Origin: Tubiluchus corallicola
Taxonomy: Eukaryota > Priapulida > Priapulimorpha > Priapulimorphida > Tubiluchidae
Reading direction: 5' to 3'
Length of the DNA stretch: 64,000 nt
Assembly: GCA_030141605.1 (NCBI GenBank)
Contig: JAQGDQ010000327.1
Span: 1-64,000, forward strand
Shown: in pieces, positions 11,641 through 23,455 of the stretch
Layout: each line of letters starts with the position of its first letter
How positions within the stretch are numbered: position 1 is the first letter of the stretch
Made by a program: the position numbers and the translations under genes
The notes under the pieces: generated by a model
Told to the model about the DNA's origin: nothing
The model's input: only the letters and a program-made list of their open reading frames with translations
The model's database searches: none

Positions 11641-12276
11641 GCAATCAGTGGTGTGAATGATTCATTCGATTAATTGAAAAAGACGATTAATTCGATTAAG
11701 AGAAACAAGCGACAATGTAGCAGGAAAGAGGGAAATTTTTGTACATTTCAGCGGGTTTTGCTTTAGTCGACGATTTAAAGAAACTGACAGTAGATATTTG
11801 TGACGGCGTAATATTTTTCTTTATCTAGTGAATGCTTATACTACTTTACCCATACTACCAATTGTGCAATTGTGTCATGTTTTGACCAACCCTTGCATAG
11901 CCTTCAATAGCTCGCCGTTCCACAGCACACAATTAGTAGTTTCTTAAAGTTGGTTATATCACTTGCAATTTTGAGTATATCAGGCTCTGTGTAAGATGAG
12001 GCGTTTCTAAAGCATTCACTCTATCCTGTTATAATGTTAATATTTCTACAGAATATTTCAAAAGCACGCCCGTCATATTACTCTGCGCATGCGAATTACC
12101 GAAGGAGGAGAAAAAGGAAGAATTGAAGAGGCACTGAAAAACTGTGGGGGAACCAAGATTCGACACCAAAACCACACACACGCACAAAATGGACGGTAGG
12201 TCTTCTCGGAAACCATAAAATAAAAATGACCTATGTTTAAACTACTGGGTGCTATTAAAAAACTTTTTGTACTAAC
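11641..12276. other. Probable intron sequence of the NUAK-like gene
   Basis: No coding feature was recognised. On the minus strand this stretch lies downstream of the donor site at 12276/12275 of the last visible kinase exon, so it is intronic if the gene continues past the left edge. Confidence 0.45.
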
Positions 12277-12428
12277 CTGATGGCAATATGCAACTGCAGA
12301 AACAATCTGTCTAAACAAATACTGAGCATGATGTTCTTCCAATTGTGGTCGTCGTCGAATGTATTCATACAAGTCACCCCGGCTAGCATACTCCATAACA
12401 ATAATGATCTTTGCTTTGTTCTCAAACA
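12277..12428 (-). CDS. NUAK-like kinase, third visible exon (hinge to helix E)
   Basis: This 152 nt exon encodes [20 protein letters not shown] and the following segment up to [13 protein letters not shown]. It is the kinase hinge and the helix before the HRD loop, and corresponds closely to NUAK1/NUAK2. NUAKs are AMPK-related Ser/Thr kinases that act in cell adhesion, actomyosin control and stress signalling. The acceptor reads ATTTCAG at 12429-12435 on the minus strand. The donor is CATCAG followed by GTTAGT. The phases fit: the previous exon ends after one base of the Val codon, and this one ends on a codon boundary. The next exon, with HRD and DFG, was not found in the 12 kb to its left, so it is either beyond the window or lost. 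Confidence 0.88.
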
Positions 12429-12956
12429 CTGAAATAATCCAAAACGAAAAGTGTTGAGAATCACATTGTGAGTATCCTTAAGGTCAGTTAATATGAAACA
12501 ACAACAGTATAACGTAACGTTTTTCCCTAGTTATTTATATGAGAAATATTATTATGATTTTGTACATCTTTATGCTGCATATAAATAATTGTTATAATTT
12601 AAGCCACAATCTAAGCTGTATACAGATGGGGTTCGATCAGTCATAAATATTACTCCTATTTTATGCACTTTAGTTTTAGATACAGCATTTTTGCATATTT
12701 TGTTTACGTTTTATCTAAAAATATTCATTAAAAACAAATTAGAAAACGATAAAAACACGAATGTGGGGAGAGACGTAAAGAAACAAACTACTTACATGCA
12801 CCTATCATTACATAAGTCAGATTTTGTGAACAATGTCTAAGAAAAATTCAACGACAAATTCCTTCGATTTAATAATCCAGTTTTAACTGGGCCAAACTGC
12901 TTTTTGGAATTTAAAACGTTTTAATCTAGTTAAAGATCAGTTTATAACTTGCAGGG
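12429..12956. other. Intron sequence, nothing recognised
   Basis: This lies inside the intron between the 12277-12428 and 17327-17447 exons on the minus strand. It is AT-rich with no identifiable element. Confidence 0.5.
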
Positions 12957-14705
12957 GTGTTAGAGGCGGACGCAGGTTTCGTACATTCTCACGAGTGGAT
13001 TCCATGTTCATTGGCTGTTACAGACAGTTGTAATTACGGGAATATTGGTTCTCGTACATGTATTAACAACAGATTTAGTTCCAGCTTTTCTAACTCTCTG
13101 CAACCATTCTACAACAGGGTTATACATGGTGCCAACTTTGATAATCTCGTTCCTGTTGACATACAACAACAAAGTATGGGACGGACACACAAGGTACGGC
13201 TGCGTGTTTTATACACAAGGTCATTAGTAAACAAAACATCAACAATCCTTGATTACGTCACTGATGAAAACCTTCAAGTAGCTGTCCTTACTGAAACGTG
13301 GCTTACGGAACAAGACTCTGATACTGCCAGCAATCTGAAAGTTAAAAGATTAGATTTCCTACATTCACCTACAGGAGGGGAGGTGGCGTTGGTGTGATCT
13401 ATGAGAGCGCTTTGACGTGACCTGCATGAAGCATCAAATTCGTATCCTGCTCAATGACCGTACATCTCACAGTCATGTGTAGACCACTCCCAAGCAAAGA
13501 GAATAATGCAACAAATGCAGATTTTTTGGCAGAATTTGTAACCTTTCTCGAATAAGTGGTTACTTCTGGTGACAAACTCTTAATTGTTGGCGATTTTAAT
13601 ATTCACATTGACAGTTCCAGTCATTGTTTTTCTGAACAGTTTACAGATATGTTAAATTCATTGAATCTTGTTCAACGTGTCACATCTGCCACGCACGCTA
13701 AGGGTCACACCATTGATTTGGTTATTACTCGTGCCTCAGATGACATGGTCAAGTCCGTTTTCTGTTAGTGATTCGGCTGTTTTGACCACTTTGCAGTTTT
13801 ATGCGATCCCCAAACCTGCTTCTTTAAAAGGGAGCGCGAAAACTACGGCAAAACACGCAATATAAACGGTCAAGAATTTGGTGCAGCAATCACCAATACA
13901 CTATTAAATGAGCAGTTTAATGATTGCAATGTTTCCGAGATGGTAGGGTTATTTAATAGCACGCTTCAAACTGTTCTTGACAATTTCGCGCCTCTCTGTA
14001 ACAGGACCATAGTCATCCGTCAAGCTTGTCCTTGGTTCAATGATAGAATTCGTGAAACCTAACAGAATCGTCAAAAATTGGAGAAACAGTGGCGAGAAAC
14101 TAAATTGACTGTTCACAGGGATCAGTTTATAAATCAAAGAAACATTGTAAATAATCTTATTGCAGAAGCAAAAAAGCACATGTTTCTGTTTTAATAGCTA
14201 GTCACAAAAGAAAATCCTAAATATCTTTCTCAAGTAATTGAAACTTTGTTTGGCGAAAATAAAAAGAAAAATACAGTAACTCCATTTCACCCGAATTTGT
14301 CAGCCCAAATGTTCTTACTGAGAAGTTTTCTAACTTTTTACATTACATTATAATTTAGCAGTAACTTGCAATTAACCTCAACCCATGTCGATATGAACGA
14401 AATTAATCAGGTTGTGTCCATCCCTGCTTCAGTGAGTTTACCAAAGTCAGCATGGACGAAGTAGAGCGTATGCTTAAAGATTCCCCCATCAAAACACTGT
14501 ATTTTAGACGTATATAGTAATATAGTAACTATATTATCGTTTATAATCGTTTATAGTAACAATTGTAAATGCTTCCTTATACAATCGGGTTGTTTTCCAA
14601 ACTCTTTGAAACAAGCTATTGTGACCCTTTGGTGAAGAAATGCGGTCTTGCTAGTTGATGAATTAAAAAAATACCGTTCCATTTCTAATCTTGATTTACT
14701 ATTTA
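12957..14705 (+). mobile_element. Decayed LINE: endonuclease, linker and start of RT
   Basis: The plus strand carries an apurinic-type endonuclease (EEP) domain in broken frames. RSLVNKTSTILDYV and LQVAVLTETWLTEQDSD come near 13220-13320, LLIVGDFNIHIDS near 13570-13615, and HTIDLVITR near 13708-13735. A linker follows, including LCNRTIVIRQACPWFNDRIR near 13995-14055. Then come the first RT motifs, SPIKT/PPSKHCILD near 14482-14510 and KYRSISNLD near 14669-14695. The copy breaks off at a (TA)n tract, and the inverted-repeat element begins just after. It lies in antisense orientation inside a NUAK-like intron. Confidence 0.8.
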
Positions 14706-14709
14706 ATCG

Positions 14710-14731
14710 ATATATATATATATATATATAT
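14710..14731. repeat. (TA)n tract
   Basis: About 22 bases of alternating AT at the junction between the LINE fragment and the inverted-repeat element. Confidence 0.95.
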
Positions 14732-14754
14732 GGTTACATGGATATATAACCGAC

Positions 14755-17240
14755 GAAGCTACAGCTCCAACAACGGCACCATTCTCAACGATCTATACGT
14801 CAAATGAAAGGTCTTCACCTATAGGTTCGCACCTGGGGGTTTATTTTGTGAATTTTTCTGTACACTTACACCCACCACATAACATGGTGAGCATGATTTT
14901 GATGACTATGATGATGATGACGACAACGATGACGACACCTACACCACAAACGCCAACAGCAGAGCATCATAGTGAAACCATGCAAAACATTTTGTGTAAA
15001 GTTGAAACTGTGTGCTATCGCAAATGCTGTTAGGCTGTCTACCAATGATCAATAATGCGCAGACATTCTACATAGTTTTGTTTGCTGCTTCTCAGATGAT
15101 AACAGGCTAACAAAACTTACATGTAAAATCTATAACACTGTAGAACGACTGCACCAACACCACACCCACCTTACCACCCCACCACACCATCCACAGCACA
15201 GCACCCACAGCACAACACTCAGAGGCACACCACTCACAGCACACTCACCACATCACCACACATCACACCATACTACCACCCACCACCCCACTCACAATGC
15301 ACTACCCACACCACACCACACCAACCCACCGCACCACTCACAACATGCCATCTACACCGCACCTCCAACACCATAATGCAACACAACACCACAACACCCA
15401 CACCATAGCACACCACTCACAACACACTACCAACTCCCCACACACCCTACCATCCCACCACACCCACCACACCACACCACACCACACCACGCCACATCAC
15501 ATGGTGACCATGATGTTGATGATGATCCTGGTGACAACGACGATGACACCTACAGCACCAACAAAAATTGTACGGCATCACAGTGAAACCATTCAAAACA
15601 TTTTGCACAAAGTCGAAACTGTGTGATATAATAAATGCTCTTAGTCTGTCTACCAATGATCAATAATGTGCGGACATTATGCATAGTTTTATTTGCTGCT
15701 TCTCAGATGATAATAGGCTAACAGGACTTACTTACATGTAAAATCTATAACACTGTAGAACGATGGTGAAGACAATGCCGCTTAATTTCTCTAACTAAAA
15801 GACAATGGGTGTTCCAAATAGCGTGCAGCACAGGGAGGTAGAAAAAGAACTTTGAAGTACACCCTTCCCGTTTCAGCCAGTATACATCTTTCCTAGTGGA
15901 ACCTTCAGCAATTTGTAGAACATTTCGCTCTGTTTCTGTCAGTGTGCTTTTTTTCCAGCATACCGAGACAGTTGCACAAATCGAGTTTTTCTGGAGGCTG
16001 TTTGAGCAGTTTTCTGCAAACCTTGCGTGGTCCAGGAAAATGCATGTAACGGGCATTAGTAGCACTCCCGCGAAATCTAAATACGACTTTTACCCCCGCC
16101 ATTGAATGTGCTATCCAACCATTACCGACACGATCTAGTTCTCCAGAAATAAGAGGCAAAAATTTTGCAAAAAATGCATCAACACCACACCACCCACACC
16201 CTATCACCCCAAAAGCTTATCCACACCATGTCACCCACACCATCAATACCACACCACCCAGACCATACTACACCACACCACTCCACCACCACCACACACA
16301 CACTACCACCACACCACGCCATCCACAGCACACTCAGCACACACATCACACCAAATCCACCATATCACATGATGATCACGATAATGGCGATGATGATGAT
16401 GATGATGATGATGATGACGATGACACCTACAACACCGACACCAACAGCACAGCATCATAGTAAAACCATGCAAAACAATTTTGTACCAAGTTGAAACTGT
16501 GTGCTATAACAAATGCTCTTAGACCCATCCACCAATGATCAGTAATGCATGGACATTCTACATAGTTTTCCTTACTACTTCTCATATGATAATAGGCTAA
16601 GAGAACTTACTTGCATATGCAATCTATAACACATTAGAATAGCGGGTGATGATAATACTTGGAACAGCCGCGAAATTTCTCAACCTCAAAGACAGTGACT
16701 GTTCCAAATAGCGTGTAGCACTGGGGGGTTGATAAAGAACTTAGAAAAACACCCCTCCCATTTCGTCCAGTAAGCATCTCTCCTAATGAAACTCCAGTGC
16801 CTTGTAGACCGTTTCACCCTCCTTCTGCGAGTGTGCATACTTTTTTCAAACAGTTGCATAAATCGAGTTTTCTTGTAGGCTGTTGTAGGCTGTTTTTGTG
16901 CAGTTTTCTGCAACCTTTAGATGGTTGTGTCCGGGAAAACGCCCGTGGCGGTATTTGTGGCCCTCCTGCGAAATCTAAATATGAATATAATACCCAGCAT
17001 TGAACGGGCTATCCAACCATAGGCAGCACGCCGCCCCCCCGCCCGTACATTCCGTTTCTATAGAAATAGGATGTATAGGTTTTGCATCTTTGCGAAAAAC
17101 GGTCAAAAAGGGTTTTTTGGAGGTTTTGTACCCCCCCGTTCCTTACAGTGGGCCCGATTCGAAAAATAAACCCCCAGATGCGAACCTGCGGGTAGAGACC
17201 TTCCGTTTGACGTATAGATCGTCGAGAATTGTGCAATGCT
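14755..17240. mobile_element. 2.5 kb element with terminal inverted repeats and internal tandem copies
   Basis: The left end (about 14781-14854, with ATCTATACGTCAAATGAAAG, GGTTCGCA and CTGGGGGTTTATTTT) is found in reverse complement at about 17149-17235, with roughly 85% identity by eye. Between the ends, a compound unit is repeated. It contains a CCACACCAC-rich tract (15130-15500, 16170-16360), an ATGATGATG/GACGATGACACCTAC stretch (about 14884, 15500, 16368), the phrase GAAACTGTGTG, a block with GATCA-TAATG, and a block ending CTATCCAACCAT (about 16112, 17010). There are two full copies and one partial copy. Open frames here are low-complexity Thr/His/Pro or Met runs and are not credible genes. 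No transposase is present, so it would be a non-autonomous element. Confidence 0.7.
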
Positions 17241-17326
17241 AAAGCATATGCTAGCATTGAATGTTCATTTGTCTATTACGAAGTTATTCAAAAAGATTAA
17301 AAAATGTTATAGAAAAAAATTCTTAC
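17241..17326 (-). other. Start of the intron between kinase exons 2 and 3
   Basis: This short unique sequence lies between the inverted-repeat element and the donor site. The donor reads GTAAGAATTT on the minus strand at 17326 and below. Confidence 0.7.
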
Positions 17327-17447
17327 CTTCACTAATATGTATAATATGTGGATGCGTCAAACACGACATTATTTCGATCTCTCTTCTAATCCTTACTAAA
17401 TCCACATCATCTTCTATTTTCACTTTCTTGATAGTTTTAACAGCAAC
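17327..17447 (-). CDS. NUAK-like kinase, second visible exon (catalytic Lys and helix C)
   Basis: This 121 nt exon encodes [20 protein letters not shown] followed by [20 protein letters not shown]. The VAVK lysine is the ATP-anchoring residue (about 517 counted from the ATG at 20131), and the RRE glutamate (about 536) is the helix C partner. The match to NUAK (VAIK...[17 protein letters not shown]) is close. The acceptor is ATGTTTCAG and the donor is GAAG followed by GTAAGA. It starts in phase 0 directly after the GAK codons of the upstream exon and ends after one base of the next codon, which fits the exon at 12277-12428. The intervening intron is about 4.9 kb and is filled by mobile DNA. 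Confidence 0.92.
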
Positions 17448-18592
17448 CTGAAACATAAAGTAAGAAAAATCGATATCTAGGCCCATAGTCCTTCAGCTGA
17501 GAGGGTGCTCTTGTGCGCATTCTATGTACAGAATTACTCTCAAGGTATCACTAGACATGCAACAAATGAAGGGAATTCCTCACAATAATAGCAAATGAGA
17601 TAATGACGTCATAAGTTACGCGTGAAGAAACTAGCGCAAATCTAAGATTCTCTCTTCGTCGTCTGTTAAAATGAGCGACCGTAAATAAATGTTGTCTTTC
17701 ATAGCTAGATTATACTAAAGGGACACAAAATAAATCTTTGGTGCAAATCCAATAAAGCATTTAATAAAAGAAAGTCGTGTTGTTTTAATAAATGCTTTGA
17801 AGTGCCTGTATAAATTATGACTTATGCTGAATTTGTTTACTGATGCTAGTAGTACATACTGCTTTCTCGTGCTGTTTATGTAACACTCTTAAAATAACCA
17901 AATTTAAAAGGAGCACTACCCCTCAGCTGAACTTATTTTATTAGTGTTTCCTGAAAACGAGTACTACACAATGCGACCTTACATTTTTTTATTAAGCTGG
18001 ATATTATGATAATGAGCTAAAATGAATTTGCAATTAACGTCGAAATCGAGTTAGTAAGCTGGAACATAGTAGATCCGTATTACTTATTTAGGACTATCAA
18101 AAAATGCAAAGCGTAGGGTAAGCTCCGAGGTAGACCCCAAAATGTAAGACTTGGCCTGTCTACGAGCTAGACGTGAGTTCTTAGCCAGTTAAATAAAACT
18201 GAGGCTAGTCCGTGAATTTATAGGTAATAGCCAGATTCTTCGCCATACTGATACTGGCTATTTACTTCTTGAAGCGAGGATTTATTCACAACCGAATATA
18301 GGCAAGATACTTCTGCAGTCTAGCATCTCATCTTAAAAGATATAATGATGAGATAACTTCCGGTTTCACCACAACCTCTACATAATGAATGCTGGATTCT
18401 GGCTTGGGTAAAAAGTTATGATGGATGATGGATGTGGATGTGTATAATGGATATCCTATTCTAAGTATGATGGATATGCATTAAAAATTTTCATGGAATA
18501 TACCGGTTAGGTTATATATCAGGGCGAATGTGTCTAAATTCACGTTGTTAATCAAATTTTGATAGTCCCACAACTTGCAATTTTAAAATTAC
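17448..18592 (-). other. Intron between the first and second visible kinase exons
   Basis: An intron of about 1.15 kb bounded by GT at 18592/18591 and AG at 17449/17448 on the minus strand. No mobile element was recognised. A short TGGAT-rich stretch (GATGGATGATGGATG) lies near 18420. Confidence 0.75.
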
Positions 18593-20138
18593 CTTTGCTC
18601 CTGTAACTTTATCAACGGCTAATTGCACTTTTCCATACGTTCCTCTACCAACAGTTTTTGACGCATCAAATCTGGTATCAAATGTCTTGTTCCGCTTGGG
18701 ATCAGATTGGGATGGAGGATTTTGTGGCATTACTTTAGGTTGAGTGCATCTTCTATTTACCAGTGAAGGAACAACTTTGTCCACTAGGTACTTTTCTTGT
18801 GCAGATGCTGATTGCTCTGGTGACAAGTGGCCAGATTTTTGCAGATGTGGTAAGATAGATATTTCACATGGTGCCGAGAACGAAGCCGTAAGGCATGGAC
18901 TGCGAACCGTTACAGAATTCGATTTTTCAGTTTCTTCTCCTCTGCGATGCTTTAGTTGGCTCGTAAGAAAATCTGTATGTGAAGAAAAATTCGTTTTGTT
19001 ACATTCATTATTTGTTTTTGCGCAAAATTGCTGTGCTTTATGGAAATTCCTTCCACATTTAGAATCGGGTGTTGAGCTCAAGCCATATGCTTTGTGTGGT
19101 TGTGCCATTTCTGAAATGAAATTTCTGTAACTACTCCTAGAATCGAACGGAACGCTGAAACCTTTCTCTCTAAAAGGCTTGGCCACTTCAGTGGCAAAGT
19201 CTCTGTAGGCGTTTTCGGAACTAAACAACGAACTAAAGTCAGGGTCTTTAAACGGCAGTGCAAGCCCTGCAAAAAAGTGTTCGGTGCAGCAATTATTATG
19301 ACTAAAATGTGTTTCGAATTCTGCGTTTTTGTACGTAGACTCTTCATCAACTTGCTCCAATTCTGCTTCCTTTCCTCCATAAACTTTGTCAACACTAGCA
19401 GATACTTTCACACCACTATCTTTAACAGATTTTTTTAAATTTCTGCTGTTGCACTTACAGACAGAGCAAGATGTCTGAGAAGAGTTTGATACATCTGTTC
19501 TCGCAATATCGTTACTGTCGGATTTTATGTAGTCATTAACAGTATTTAGGCTCAAAGAATGTATAGCTTCTGTGTCTTCATGAGCACCAAGACTGCATGT
19601 TTTCAAAGCATTTGTTTTCTTGGTTGAAATTTTTTTATAGCCACAAGAAGAGCGGGGCGAAACATTGACACTGGTAAGCTGCTGCCCTTGTGTTATTTCT
19701 GCAGAAAAGTCTGGGTTGCTGCCTAAAGAATTGGGTGCAACACTAAGAGTCTCAATTTTGTACGAATGAGGACTGTCAGCGAGTTTTGAATTTGTGTCTA
19801 CTGAACTGCAAAAAGTCCCACGCTGATGAGTCAAGTTCAAATTTGTCCCTACGGGTTTCGAAATATGACTGCTACAATCTGCAGAAATGCTAAACGATGG
19901 ATGTTCATTAAAATTCTGCCAAGATGACTTGGACTCATGTCTATTGAGATCCTCGGCGCTAGTAAGACGTATATTGGGAAGCTTTTCGTCATCTGAAGTT
20001 GTCAATAAGGCCGCAGCAAACGTACAGTCGATATCTCTACCAATGCTGCTAGGTGGGCAACTTAAAGGGCGAGCTTTCTTCTTTGCTTTGGGATCTCGCA
20101 GTTTTACTGGCGTTCCGGTGAATATTAACATGTTTAAC
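18593..20138 (-). CDS. NUAK-like kinase, first visible exon (long N-terminal extension and Gly loop)
   Basis: An open exon of about 1.55 kb. On the minus strand an acceptor (polypyrimidine run TTGTTGCTTTATTTTTAG) ends at 20139, and the first in-frame ATG is at 20131-20129. This gives about 513 codons to the donor AAAG/GTAATT at 18592. The last 30 or so residues, FDTRFDASKTVGRGTYGKVQ then LAVDKVTGAK, are the start of a NUAK-type kinase domain, with the glycine loop G-x-G-x-x-G at about 495-500. The preceding ~480 residues are Ser-, Asn- and Lys-rich with no recognised domain. They contain two related ~25-residue segments around PFKDPDFSSLFSSENAYRDF and PFREKGFSVPFDSRSSYRNF, then a third, PHKAYGLSS. 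Known NUAKs start the kinase domain after only about 50 residues, so this extension is unusual. Since an acceptor precedes the ATG, at least one more upstream exon is expected. Confidence 0.85.
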
Positions 20139-20382
20139 CTAAAAATAAAGCAACAAAATATTTTAGAAATTTTGGAAACTTTCTGCAAATTTGAAATCCA
20201 AATTGTTTGCCCATTAAAATCATTTGCTTTCTATTTTCTAAACTTTTGTCTTATTCATTAATCACAAATTAAGATGAAAACAACTTAAATAGTTTTAAAA
20301 ATTTTCAAATTTTTGTGTATCAGCAGACCTACCACGCTTTATAGATAAATATGTCCATAAATTATCGCAGTTTGATTCTTTT
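20139..20382 (-). other. Upstream intron of the kinase gene, AT-rich
   Basis: Noncoding sequence immediately upstream (minus strand) of the acceptor at 20139. Nothing else was recognised. Confidence 0.5.

Positions 20383-20443
<61 letters not shown>
20383..20443. repeat. (TTG)n microsatellite
   Basis: About 60 bases of TTG repeat. Confidence 0.97.
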
Positions 20444-21029
20444 CATTTCAGCAACAGGTTTTGTAACGAAGGTTTGACGAAAGGATTGATTATTTTTTAG
20501 ATTATTATTGAAATCATGTGCTTATCCACTTATCGGTTATATATCGTTCACAGGCCGGTCAACCAGTTGGCTTGGTGCATGGCTCATGTGTAAACCTGTG
20601 TTATTGCTTACGTCTGTCTTTGAGACTGATCATGCAGACTATAAATTTTATACCAAGCACTGGGAACTAATTTTATTGCAGTATAATTAAAAAACACCAT
20701 AATTTTACAAGTTTTCGAACATATAACTTTTTTTCATTAACGCTAATTTTATTGACATAACGCACATATCCTTGAGTGAAATAAATAGGTCTTTTTTGAA
20801 ATGATTTGTTCACAATTTCTTGTACTTCGGTAAGCCTAACAGTGGTACATTTTGTAGAATAATTGACAAATTGTTACTATAAACATGATTGTATTCATTT
20901 TACATTGTAGCTATTCTGTGTATTAGCAAATGAAGATTTTACGGGAAGATTTTATTGAGACACTTCCAATTATACAATACTATAACTTAAATCATGACGA
21001 AAATTCTATGGATTTAAGCTTATCCCATA

Positions 21030-21350
21030 ATACAGATACAAATTAGATACTGATAATACACTCATTGCTAGAGCAGGAAACTATCAACAAGTAAACAATC
21101 ACCTTATAAACGATGGTGAAATATTCTGCAACTGGTTTCTTAACTATCAAATGAAAGTGAACCCAAGTAAATTTCACTACCTGTCAGCTCGTACAGATCA
21201 GAATGAATCTACTGCTCATTTGACTTTTAATAATGAACGTGTAAATGAAGAAAACATGAACAACTTGCTTGGAGTTTAACTAGATAAAAATTTATGTTTT
21301 AAAGAGCAGGTATCAGAAAGGCTGGAAGGCAGATCAATTCACTGATACGT
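21030..21350 (+). mobile_element. LINE reverse transcriptase fragment (palm to thumb)
   Basis: The plus strand reads NTLIARAGNYQQVNNHLI, then WFLNYQMKVNPSKFHYLSA, then NMNNLLGV and a stop. This is the block after the YADD motif in CR1/Jockey-like reverse transcriptases (DDTLIA... W...N.MK.N..K... .LLGV). Only about 100 codons are left. An AT-rich tail and a (CTCA)n tract follow at the 3' side. Confidence 0.7.
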
Positions 21351-21608
21351 CACTTGAATAAAATAAATGATCAGTTTTAGACTCAACTCAGTACTTTTAT
21401 ATGCTAAACGTAACGTAGTTATTTTAATTATACTGTAAATTGTGAATAGGCTTAGATACGTGTCATTGTGCTTGCTTTTGTAAGCTTTTGCTTGTTTTTA
21501 TTAGTTTTTATAAAAATTGTAGTAATTTTAGTCGGTGATATTAGTTCTCGTGTGAATTAATGATTTATGTACCTGAAAATCGGCTTTAAATAAACTACTT
21601 ACCCATTC

Positions 21609-21654
21609 ACTCGCTCACTCACTCACTCACTCACTCACTCACTCACTCACTCAC
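21609..21654. repeat. (CTCA)n microsatellite
   Basis: About 46 bases of ACTC repeat, probably the 3' tail of the LINE fragment to the left. Confidence 0.95.
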
Positions 21655-22539
21655 TTAAAGTTTTACATCATTTCGTAGCCACATTACTGAATTTGAAACT
21701 ATGAGTAGTATAACAGCTACAAAGGCTACCTGTTCTATGGCAATGTTAATACAAGTTATTGATAAATGAACTTAGTAAGCTTTAACAACACCTCTTCAGA
21801 TTCTGAAACAAAAACAGAAAAATACGATAAGAATTTGTCGAACGCAGCCATAGCAGTTAAGTCCATTGGAGCTTGGTATGAAAATACAAGAGTTTTTAAC
21901 TGAAGCGCAACGTGAATTTAGCGAAGATTCAGTCAAATTAACTGAAACTCAATTTACGATCTTCACATCTCAGCAGCGAGCTCACGACTCTGACGGTATC
22001 AAGTGTCACTTGCCAGAATGCCTCAACAGAACTAGCGTTTACTAACTTCTGATTGTTCGGGATTAAGAGGAGTACATACAAGACAGTGTGCTTGATGGGG
22101 TGGCGTTAAGGAGGTTGGCATAACACACACCGGAAAGGGCATAGTCACCATTCCAAGCTGAAATTTATAGAACATTGTGGCTTGGTGTACCACAATAGCG
22201 CTACCTGTTCTATAAAGTGCCCCATTTCAGTTGCTGAAGCAGTGATGTCACAACGCCGTCCTCTCGAAGATGTATACTTTTACAAAACGAGCAACTTGGC
22301 ACTGAACATGCACAGCAAGCATGGCCCCGCCTAGATCTTACTTAGAGCCAATTTTATGATGAGGGCGCAATGAAAACGACCCGTGGAATAGCTGTAAGAA
22401 ATTCAGAAAATGTTCAGAAAATTTCCGATTCTTTCTCGAAATCCCATACAGCAAATAAGTTCATTTCACAGTGAAGCTGCTGATTTTTTTCGCGCAGCTA
22501 CTTTGCGAGTTGCAGGCTTGTAGCCATTACTCGGCAACA
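21655..22539. other. No recognised gene
   Basis: Short frames only. It may include the 5' flank of the Harbinger-like remnant that follows. No terminal inverted repeat was identified. Confidence 0.35.
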
Positions 22540-22785
22540 TGGACGAGGACGATGTCATGTTTTTACTGAGTGTTTACAAATTTTACGATACTATTAATTA
22601 CCGCCATTATGAGTGCACCCAAATAACAAAACAAGACAGCACCGTGGTGTTGTTGCAACGTTGTGTGGACATTTGAGAGACCATTTTACAGAAATTTTAC
22701 AGGTACACGAGAATGACTCCACACACTTTCAACGAGCTATTAGCTTTACTACATGACTTAATTGCAAAAAAGATGTAAATATCAG
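22540..22785 (+). mobile_element. PIF/Harbinger (HARBI1-like) transposase N-terminal remnant
   Basis: The plus strand starts MDEDDVMFLLSVYKFYDTIN. After a frame change it continues through a GVVATLCGH-like stretch, then in another frame FYRYTRMTPHTFNELLALLH, ending at a stop near 22780. The motif FxRxxRMxxxxFxxLLxLL is characteristic of the N-terminal region of Harbinger/HARBI1-type transposases. The DDE nuclease part is missing. Frameshifts mark it as dead. Confidence 0.6.
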
Positions 22786-23412
22786 ACTGCGTTGACCCTT
22801 TAATTTTGTAATTACATACTGTAATTACATGACATTTTATACTGCATAATCATGTCTAAATTAAGTTATGGTTGCCGTATTTCTCATATACAAAGTACAA
22901 TGAATAATGTTAGTCAATGTAATGCCTGGTCTGTTTTTTGTTTCTTTTTTAGAAAACAATCATGTCTTTTTGTTTTTACTTAACGCAATACTGTTATGGT
23001 ATGTTAGTAAAATCGACTAACAACTTCAAAATCTGAAAATATATAATAAATAAATATATGTGTGCGTTCTTTTTCTTTTTCCATCGCTGCTGCATTAATA
23101 AGACATAAAATCGTCTAACTGTTAAAAGAGATATTAAATCTAATAATTTTATCTGAAATGTGTTCATTTTTGTTCGTTAGGCAAGAAAGAAGTTATTGGG
23201 CAGTTAAATTTTTATCTGAATTCATCGAGGATTCCTCACGAAAATGGAACATGCAGTATTAATTTATACCATGCAGCAATTTTTCCTCATGAGGAGGATG
23301 CTTAGCTTCTAGCTGGCGGCAGAACGTTTCGCGAGGAATTGCACTATGAAAATACGCCATAAAAAACAATGTGTTTCATTTCCGTGAGGAATGCCGCAAG
23401 CAATACCTCCTC
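22786..23412. other. Noncoding, nothing recognised
   Basis: AT-rich. A GAGGAAT/ATTCCTC motif recurs in both orientations around 23225-23400, but no element was defined. Confidence 0.35.
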
Positions 23413-23455
23413 GTCCACTAAAAATAACAAATCATGTTTGTTGTTTTTAGTGGAC
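23413..23455. repeat. Inverted repeat, 19 bp arms
   Basis: GTCCACTAAAAATAACAAA at 23413-23431 pairs with 23437-23455, with one mismatch and a 5-base loop (TCATG). It may be a terminator-like hairpin or a transposon-end remnant. Confidence 0.85.

Noticed and set aside
15130-15500. CRISPR-like or telomere-like repetition of CCACAC
   Set aside because: Irregular simple-sequence repeat without spacers, and not a telomere motif; it belongs to the inverted-repeat element in a eukaryotic intron.
14848-16494. Open frames rich in Thr/His/Pro or Met within the CCACAC/ATGATG element
   Set aside because: Low-complexity translations of simple repeats; no conserved domain.
18744-19130. 128-codon plus-strand frame opposite the kinase exon
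   Set aside because: Shadow of the minus-strand coding exon.
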